The translations under genes were made by a program, and so were the position numbers. The notes beneath the pieces are model-generated. The model had not been told where the DNA came from, made no database searches, and saw only the letters and a list, made by a program, of their open reading frames with translations. 11,259 nucleotides of DNA. Source: Gammaproteobacteria bacterium. GTDB lineage: Bacteria > Pseudomonadota > Gammaproteobacteria > Competibacterales > Competibacteraceae. The stretch lies in the NCBI GenBank assembly GCA_003562535.1, contig PWUP01000009.1, positions 1 through 11,259 on the forward strand, read 5' to 3'. This document shows, piece after piece, positions 6,370 through 11,259 of this stretch (its first letter is position 1; every line of letters begins with the position of its first letter).

Positions 6370-7686
6370 ATGCCCACTGCGCCGCTATTAGCTCGCGAAC
6401 GTATGCGTCGTGTGCTAGAACGCTGGTTTTTGACCGAACCGCTGTTATTTGCCCTGTGGCAAGATCATCACTGGCGCAGTGGATCGGTGCAGACCCTGCA
6501 GGTCGGTGCCGGTATGATCACCTATAATCCTGAGTTCATTGACCGCTTAACGCCGCTCGAATTGGAGGCGGTGATGCGCTGCGAGGCGGTACGCATTTTA
6601 TTAAAACATCCTTATACCCGCCGCCAGCATCCGCCCCACATCGCTTGGCAGGCCAGTAATCTTACCCTGCGTGAACACCTTGGGCCTTTGCCTTTACCCT
6701 TGCCTACGGCCTTGGAGGTGTTCGGCCATCACCAGTACGACCGTCAGTTTCTGGAGTTTTATCATCGTAAACTGTTGGAACAATCAACAATGTCGCCACA
6801 GCCCGGGGCAGACGATTCCTCATGGCCGCAGCAAACGACGGCTGCCGGTCCAAGTTCAGTACAGCCTGGGGGAAATGGGAGTGATGTTACCAAGGTGGCG
6901 GTACCAACTGATACAGCGGATACGCCCCCAGCAGATTCAGCGCCTGCATCCGAGGCAGCGGGTATTGAACCTGCTCTGTACGACTATGTGAATTCTCCTG
7001 CGGTAGGTGAGGAAAACACGCGGGATTGGCAGGACGATGAATTATTCAGTGATCGCATTAATGAGCAGGTCAGTGACGCCGAATTACGCCAGCGTTGGGG
7101 CAGTCTGCCGGGTAGTTTGCGCGAACGGGTATTGGCTAACCGCAATCCCAAACTGGATTACCGCAGTGTCCTGCGTTGGTTTCACCGCACCACGCTAGGG
7201 CAGAAACGCCGTTTATCGCGGATGAAATGCAATCGCCGTTATGGGTTTTTATACCTAGGCAGTCGCTATGAGTTCACCACTCGGTTGCTGGTGGCGGTCG
7301 ATGTCAGTGGCTCCATGAGCAATGCGGATATCAGTTTAGGATTTTCTTTGATCAATCGGTTTTTCAACTACGGTGTTGAGCATATTGATGTGCTGGCTTT
7401 TGATACTGAGATACAGGGCGAGCAGTTAAGCCTGAAACGGGCGCGGCGCGAGATCGTAGTGACAGGGCGTGGGGGGACGAGTTTTGATGGGGTCATGGAC
7501 TATATCGACCAGCATCCGCATTACGATGGTGTGATTATTATCACGGATGGTTATGCCTCCGTACCCAAAATGCGCCGCCAGCGCTATATCCCTCTGTTGT
7601 GGATTTTTATTAATGAAACCCATTATCATAGTAATGCTCGACGGTTGCAGCAACATGGTCGCGTGGTGTTTATCCGCTCATCTTGA
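6370..7686 (+). CDS. DUF2201-type metallopeptidase-like protein with C-terminal VWA domain
   Basis: This 438-residue protein is the expected adaptor of the upstream MoxR ATPase. The N-terminal part (about 1-135) resembles the putative metallopeptidase domain of DUF2201 proteins. The helix that normally holds HExxH reads RCEAVRILLKH at 70-80: the first His is Cys71, E72 is kept, the second His is Arg75, and H80 remains. Residues about 141-200 are a low-complexity linker rich in Pro, Ser, Ala, Asp and Gln, probably disordered. A conserved-looking block follows (LRERVLANRNPKLDYRSVLRWF). The C-terminal VWA domain has a complete MIDAS: D311-V-S313-G-S315, T370 in GRGGTSFD and D393 in ITDG. A metal-dependent binding role is therefore likely, while peptidase activity is doubtful. 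It is the last gene of the bamD run; about 200 bp then separate it from nqrA. Confidence 0.88.
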   Translation: MPTAPLLARERMRRVLERWFLTEPLLFALWQDHHWRSGSVQTLQVGAGMITYNPEFIDRLTPLELEAVMRCEAVRILLKHPYTRRQHPPHIAWQASNLTLREHLGPLPLPLPTALEVFGHHQYDRQFLEFYHRKLLEQSTMSPQPGADDSSWPQQTTAAGPSSVQPGGNGSDVTKVAVPTDTADTPPADSAPASEAAGIEPALYDYVNSPAVGEENTRDWQDDELFSDRINEQVSDAELRQRWGSLPGSLRERVLANRNPKLDYRSVLRWFHRTTLGQKRRLSRMKCNRRYGFLYLGSRYEFTTRLLVAVDVSGSMSNADISLGFSLINRFFNYGVEHIDVLAFDTEIQGEQLSLKRARREIVVTGRGGTSFDGVMDYIDQHPHYDGVIIITDGYASVPKMRRQRYIPLLWIFINETHYHSNARRLQQHGRVVFIRSS

Positions 7687-7732
7687 GACAGCCGTCTGGG
7701 CTACACGTCTAATGGATAGCACCTTGCTTTCA

Positions 7733-7760
7733 TTGTGACAGTGCAGTTTGTGTGTATAGC
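7733..7760 (+). promoter_or_regulatory. Possible promoter for the nqr operon
   Basis: TTGTGA (7733-7738) and TATAGC (7755-7760) are 16 bp apart, each with four matches to the sigma70 consensus. Transcription would start near 7767 and give a leader of about 120 bases before nqrA. The nqr genes must have a promoter in or before this 199-bp gap unless they are read through from the VWA gene. No strong terminator for the VWA gene was seen. This is the best candidate by eye, not a firm call. Confidence 0.3.
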
Positions 7761-7770
7761 TGTTATCCTT

Positions 7771-7832
7771 AGTGCGCTAATCTGAATTTAGCACTCATGC
7801 TGCCCGCTGGCCGACATTGCAAGTGCTTAATC
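7771..7832. repeat. Three AGTGC..TAA elements in the nqrA leader
   Basis: AGTGCGCTAATC occurs at 7771-7782, AGTGCTAAA on the opposite strand at 7787-7795, and AGTGCTTAATC at 7822-7832. The first two form an imperfect inverted repeat (GTG..CTAA with TTAGCAC, a two-base bulge and a 7-base loop). They sit between the proposed promoter and the nqrA start, within the non-coding stretch 7687-7885. They could be binding sites for a regulator or an RNA stem in the leader; neither is shown by the sequence. Confidence 0.35.
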
Positions 7833-7885
7833 GGTACGGGCATCTGCCTTAAAACCATTGAAAATAATTGATTGGACAGAGGCGT

Positions 7886-9229
7886 ATGATCACTATCCGT
7901 CGGGGGTTGGATTTGCCAATAACCGGGTCTCCTGAGCAGACCATTCATAACGGACCCAGAACTCGCTCTGTAGCGTTAATCGGCTTTGACTATCATGGCA
8001 TGCGACCAACTATGGAAGTCAAAGTGGGCGATCAAGTCAAATTGGGTCAACTGTTATTCACTGATAAAAAAACCGAGGGTGTGCGGTACACTGCACCCGC
8101 AAGCGGTACAATTGCCGCCATTAACCGTGGTGAGCGGCGGGTCATGCAGTCGGTCGTTATTGATGTCGAAGACGGGGAAGCGCAAGCATTTCGTCACTAT
8201 GAACCCGCTGAATTGACGAGTCTATCCCGCGATGCGGTCTGTGAAAATCTGGTGGATTCGGGGCTGTGGACAGCGTTAAGGACTCGACCTTTTAGTAAGG
8301 TTCCGCCATTAGACAGTCAGCCGCACTCGATTTTTGTTGCGGCTATGGACACCAACCCACTGGCTGCGGATCCGGCAGTGATCATTGCCGAACACCCCGA
8401 AGCCTTTATCCACGGTTTAACCCTACTCAGCCGTCTGACTGAAGGCCGGGTGTTTGTGTGCAAAGCGCCCGGTGCCGTTATCCCCGGAGAGGGTCTTGAG
8501 CGGGTGGTTATTGAAGAATTCTCCGGCCCCCATCCTGCCGGTAATGCCGGAACCCATATCCATTTTCTTGATCCAGTGGGTATGCACAAGACGGTCTGGA
8601 CCATCGGTTATCAGGATGTCATTGCCTACGGTAAATTATTCACAACCGGTCAACTGTTCACTGAACGAGTAGTGGCCTTAGGCGGGCCGCAGGTTGATCA
8701 GCCACGCTTAATACGCACTCGGCTGGGCGCTAATCTTGACGAACTCACTGCTGGCCAGCTTAAGCCCGGCAATAATCGTCTGATTTCAGGATCAGTATTT
8801 GGGGGCAATCAGGCACGGGGGGCATTAGCCTATCTGGGTCGTTACCACACTCAGGTTTCGGTGTTGGCTGAAGGCGATGATCGACCCATGCTGCACTTTG
8901 TTCGACCGGGTAAAGAGATGTTCTCCGCGTTACCCATTTATATCTCTAAGTTTAAAAAAGATAAAAAATTTAATTTCACCACCACCACCAGCGGTAGTGA
9001 GCGGGCGATGGTACCCATTGGCGCTTATGAGCGTCTTATGCCTTTAGATATCTTGCCCACTCAACTATTGCGTGCGTTGATTGTCGGTGATACTGAAATG
9101 GCCCAGCAATTGGGTTGCCTCGAACTTGACGAGGAAGACCTCGCCTTGTGTACTTTTGTGTGTCCGGGGAAATACGAATACGGCCCGATTTTGCGGGATA
9201 ATCTAACCCAGATTGAACAAGAGGGTTAA
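7886..9229 (+). CDS. nqrA: Na+-translocating NADH:quinone reductase subunit A
   Basis: NqrA is the cytoplasmic-side subunit of the Na+-NQR complex, which oxidises NADH, reduces ubiquinone and pumps sodium out across the inner membrane. NqrA has been linked to quinone binding. The start is ATG at 7886, giving MITIRRGLDLPITGSPEQ, which matches known NqrA N-termini. An in-frame TTG at 7868 would add six residues with no family support. AGAGG at 7878-7882 serves as the ribosome site, three bases from the ATG, which is tight. The protein is 447 residues, the usual length. Family blocks visible include VKVGDQVKLGQLLF and TAPASGTIAAINRGERR near the N-terminus, AAMDTNPLAADP, PHPAGNAGTHIHFLDPVG and the C-terminal CTFVCPGKYEYGPILRDNL. 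nqrB starts 3 bp after the stop. Confidence 0.97.
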   Translation: MITIRRGLDLPITGSPEQTIHNGPRTRSVALIGFDYHGMRPTMEVKVGDQVKLGQLLFTDKKTEGVRYTAPASGTIAAINRGERRVMQSVVIDVEDGEAQAFRHYEPAELTSLSRDAVCENLVDSGLWTALRTRPFSKVPPLDSQPHSIFVAAMDTNPLAADPAVIIAEHPEAFIHGLTLLSRLTEGRVFVCKAPGAVIPGEGLERVVIEEFSGPHPAGNAGTHIHFLDPVGMHKTVWTIGYQDVIAYGKLFTTGQLFTERVVALGGPQVDQPRLIRTRLGANLDELTAGQLKPGNNRLISGSVFGGNQARGALAYLGRYHTQVSVLAEGDDRPMLHFVRPGKEMFSALPIYISKFKKDKKFNFTTTTSGSERAMVPIGAYERLMPLDILPTQLLRALIVGDTEMAQQLGCLELDEEDLALCTFVCPGKYEYGPILRDNLTQIEQEG

Positions 9230-9232
9230 GGC

Positions 9233-10435
9233 ATGCAGCCTTTACGCAAAGCATTAGACGACATTGCCCCCCATTTTCACAAAGGGGGGCGCTTGCATAG
9301 ACTGTATCCACTGTATGAAGCAATGGATACCTTCCTGTATCGCCCCAACAGCGTAACCAAGAGCACCGCCCATGTGCGTGACGGGATCGACCTGAAGCGG
9401 GTCATGATCACCGTCTGGGTATGCACCTTCCCCGCCATGTTTTATGGCATGTACAACGTTGGGTTCCAAGCTAACCTGATTATGGCGGATATGGGCATTA
9501 TGTCCGTCCCAGGCTGGCGTGGCGATTTCATTGAACTGTTCGCCGGTTATGATCCGAACAGCATTTGGGACAGCTTTTGGCACGGTGCGGCCTATTTCAT
9601 ACCCATTTATGCCGTGACGTTTATCGTTGGTGGTCTGTGGGAAGTATGGTTCGCGATTAAGCGCGGTCATGAAGTCAACGAAGGATTTTTTGTGACTTCG
9701 GTGCTGTTTGCTCTGATCTGCCCGCCGGATGTGCCCTTGTGGCAAGTGGCTTTGGGCATCAGCTTCGGGGTGGTGATTGGCAAAGAAGTTTTTGGAGGTA
9801 CCGGTAAAAACTTCCTCAACCCGGCACTGACCGGACGAGCGTTTCTGTTCTTTGCCTATCCGGCTGACTGGTCAGGGGATGCCGCTTGGACCGCTGTTGA
9901 CGGTTACAGTGGTGCTACGGCTTTAGGTGTGGCCTCACAGGAAGGTCTAGTGGCTTTGCAGAATCAACTGACCTGGTTCGATGCCTTTTTCGGCAATATG
10001 CACGGCTCTATCGGTGAGGTCTCGACGTTAGCGATTTTCATAGGTGGTGCGGTGCTGTTGGCCACCGGTATTGCCGCCTGGCGCATCGTCGCCGGAGTGA
10101 TGATCGGCATGATTGTCACATCGTTATTGTTTAATCTGATCGGTTCGGACACCAATCCCATGTTTGCTATGCCTTGGTACTGGCACATGGTGCTAGGCGG
10201 CTTTGCGTTTGGGATGATTTTTATGGCGACTGATCCGGTATCTGCTGCCATGACCAATGTCGGCAAGCTGTGGTTCGGTGCTTTGATTGGGTTTATGGTG
10301 GTATTGATTCGGGTGGTGAATCCGGCTTTCCCCGAGGGCATGATGCTGGCCATTCTGTTCGACAATTTGTTCGCACCGTTGATCGATCATTTTGTGGTGC
10401 AGGCCAATATTAAGCGGAGGTTGGCTCGTGTCTGA
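9233..10435 (+). CDS. nqrB: Na+-translocating NADH:quinone reductase subunit B
   Basis: NqrB is a large membrane subunit of the sodium pump, in the RnfD/NqrB family, and carries a covalently bound FMN and riboflavin on the route of electrons to quinone. The 400-residue protein has an N-terminal cytoplasmic stretch (DDIAPHFHKGGRLHRLYPLYEAMDTF across about 10-36) and then many hydrophobic helices. The flavinylation motif is SGAT at residues 226-229, with T229 the predicted attachment site. GKEVFGGTGKNFLNPALTGR (about 184-203) and the closing NIKRR are also typical. GAGG at 9221-9224, eight bases before ATG 9233, is a good ribosome site inside the end of nqrA. A GC-rich hairpin lies 33 bases into the gene (see separate entry). 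The nqrC start overlaps its last eight bases. Confidence 0.97.
   Translation: MQPLRKALDDIAPHFHKGGRLHRLYPLYEAMDTFLYRPNSVTKSTAHVRDGIDLKRVMITVWVCTFPAMFYGMYNVGFQANLIMADMGIMSVPGWRGDFIELFAGYDPNSIWDSFWHGAAYFIPIYAVTFIVGGLWEVWFAIKRGHEVNEGFFVTSVLFALICPPDVPLWQVALGISFGVVIGKEVFGGTGKNFLNPALTGRAFLFFAYPADWSGDAAWTAVDGYSGATALGVASQEGLVALQNQLTWFDAFFGNMHGSIGEVSTLAIFIGGAVLLATGIAAWRIVAGVMIGMIVTSLLFNLIGSDTNPMFAMPWYWHMVLGGFAFGMIFMATDPVSAAMTNVGKLWFGALIGFMVVLIRVVNPAFPEGMMLAILFDNLFAPLIDHFVVQANIKRRLARV
9266..9290 (+). repeat. GC-rich hairpin early in nqrB
   Basis: GCCCCCC (9266-9272) and GGGGGGC (9284-9290) are perfectly complementary around an 11-base loop, giving a 7-bp all-GC stem. It lies 33 bases after the nqrB start codon, within codons for the segment IAPHFHKGGR. 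The GG pair is conserved in NqrB, but the run of ccc/ggg codons that makes the stem is a synonymous choice. No T-run follows, so it is not a standard terminator. It could slow ribosomes or RNA decay within the nqr message, but this is inference. Confidence 0.5.
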
Positions 10436-11210
10436 GAAAAACACAATTCGGAAAATGGTGACGGTGACCTTACTGGTGTGTCTTGCCTGTTCGGTGGTGG
10501 TGTCCTCAGCCGCCGTGTTATTACGACCTATACAGATTGCTAACCAGCAATTGGACATTCGCCGTAATCTCCTAGCGGCTGCCGGTTTGACCGAGCCGGG
10601 TCGCAGTGTCGAGGAAATTTTCGCGGAACGGGTGATCGTCCGTGTGGTGGATCTGGAAACCGGGCAATTCACCGATGCGGTTGACCCAGACACGTTTGAT
10701 CAGCAACGGGCATCCCGGGATGCCGCTATGTCACGACGCTTAAGTTCCGCTGAAGACAAGGCGGGGCTGTCGCGCCGTGAACGCTATTCGGTAGTGTACT
10801 TTGTGCAAGACGGTGATGAATTGGAGACCATTGTGCTGCCAGTGCGCGGTTTTGGTCTGTGGTCAACCATGCACGGTTTTCTAGCACTGGATGCTCAAGG
10901 CCAAGAAATCAGAGGACTGGGTTTCTATGAGCACGGTGAAACGCCCGGTTTAGGTGGAGAAATTGACAATCCGAATTGGCGCGCCCAGTGGCAGGGCAAG
11001 CAGGTCTTTGATGATCAGGGTAATGTGGCCATTCGGGTGATGAAAGGTCGTGCTGATCCCAATTCACCGCAGTACACGCATCAGGTGGACGGTTTAGCGG
11101 GGGCGACATTGACCGCTCGTGGAGTGGAAAATATGATGCAGTTTTGGTTAGGTGAAAACGGTTACCAGGCATTTCTTACCCAATTACGGCAAGGGGATAT
11201 CCAACTATGA
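10428..11210 (+). CDS. nqrC: Na+-translocating NADH:quinone reductase subunit C
   Basis: NqrC is a single-helix, periplasm-facing subunit of Na+-NQR with covalent FMN, attached by the flavin transferase ApbE (not in the window). I place the start at GTG 10428. It has GGAGG at 10416-10420, seven bases upstream, and it yields VSEKNTIRKMVTVTLLVCLA, the family's N-terminus. It overlaps the nqrB stop by eight bases. An upstream in-frame TTG at 10392 would add twelve residues without family support. The protein is then 260 residues, the normal size. An N-terminal membrane helix spans about 10-32. ETPGLGGEI near residue 175 and the flavin motif DGLAGAT, with T227 the predicted FMN site, are typical. 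Alanine occupies the position that is usually Ser or Thr in that motif. The stop overlaps the nqrD ATG (ATGA). Confidence 0.96.
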   Translation: MSEKNTIRKMVTVTLLVCLACSVVVSSAAVLLRPIQIANQQLDIRRNLLAAAGLTEPGRSVEEIFAERVIVRVVDLETGQFTDAVDPDTFDQQRASRDAAMSRRLSSAEDKAGLSRRERYSVVYFVQDGDELETIVLPVRGFGLWSTMHGFLALDAQGQEIRGLGFYEHGETPGLGGEIDNPNWRAQWQGKQVFDDQGNVAIRVMKGRADPNSPQYTHQVDGLAGATLTARGVENMMQFWLGENGYQAFLTQLRQGDIQL

Positions 11211-11259
11211 AAGCACTCCAGCTTCTGATCAATCCGATTTTCCGAAATAATCCTATTGC
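11207..11259 (+). CDS. nqrD: Na+-translocating NADH:quinone reductase subunit D, 3'-truncated by window
   Basis: Only the first 17 codons are visible (MKALQLLINPIFRNNPI). The NNPI preceded by a short helix matches the start of NqrD proteins, whose N-terminus carries a similar P-x-x-x-NNPI segment. Its position directly after nqrC, with an ATGA start/stop overlap, fits the universal nqrABCDEF order. NqrD is a six-helix membrane subunit of the sodium pump that, with NqrE, encloses an iron-sulfur centre. The rest of the gene lies beyond the window. Confidence 0.88.
   Translation, partial: MKALQLLINPIFRNNPI

Noticed and set aside
7686..7697. AGAC/GTCT inverted repeat at the VWA gene stop, considered as a terminator
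   Set aside because: The stem is only four base pairs and has no T-tract.
7868..7885. TTG start for nqrA, adding six residues
   Set aside because: NqrA proteins begin with the sequence equivalent to MITIRRGLDLP; the ATG at 7886 gives this and has an AGAGG just upstream.
10392..10427. TTG start for nqrC, adding twelve residues
   Set aside because: GTG 10428 has a strong GGAGG at proper spacing and matches the family start; the extra residues are just nqrB read in another frame.
10193..10693. Long antisense open frames over nqrB/nqrC and over the start of nqrB (9254-9745)
   Set aside because: They lie opposite well-supported genes and their translations show no domain or hydrophobic pattern; they are by-products of codon bias.

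Overview
The window looks like ordinary chromosomal DNA of a Gram-negative gammaproteobacterium. The signs are a lipid A type acyltransferase, the divergent rluD/bamD pair found in many gammaproteobacteria, a BamD lipoprotein of the outer-membrane assembly machine, and the start of a Na+-translocating NADH:quinone reductase (nqr) operon. By eye the base composition is balanced. There are no tRNA, rRNA, CRISPR, transposase or phage genes. The organism cannot be named from the sequence alone.

Layout: (1) Bases 1-882 (+) are the 3' portion of an LpxL/HtrB-family acyltransferase gene, cut by the window edge. (2) Bases 975-1145 (+) encode a 56-residue rubredoxin. (3) Bases 1154-2506 and 2515-3483 (both -) form a two-gene unit, rluD then a large VanZ-type membrane protein, running towards the rubredoxin gene. 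(4) Bases 3548-7686 (+) form a run of four closely spaced genes: bamD, a protein I do not recognise (its ATG overlaps the bamD stop), a MoxR-type AAA+ ATPase, and a protein with a DUF2201-type putative metallopeptidase domain and a C-terminal VWA domain. (5) Bases 7687-7885 are a non-coding leader with repeated AGTGC..TAA elements. (6) Bases 7886-11259 (+) hold nqrA, nqrB, nqrC and the first codons of nqrD.

How the genes work together: NqrA, B, C and D are subunits of one inner-membrane sodium pump and are packed with overlapping or nearly touching ends. Both covalent FMN sites (the GAT threonines of NqrB and NqrC) are present. The MoxR ATPase and VWA protein are a classic functional pair, in which an AAA+ motor works with a MIDAS-bearing adaptor. 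The uncharacterised 274-residue protein upstream is a candidate third component or client. This ternary cassette, coupled to bamD, is the part of the window most likely to be undescribed. Its VWA partner has a modified metal-binding signature where relatives carry HExxH. Other points of note are a VanZ protein that appears to contain three diverged VanZ-like units, a GC-rich hairpin just inside nqrB, and a short palindrome ahead of the rubredoxin gene.
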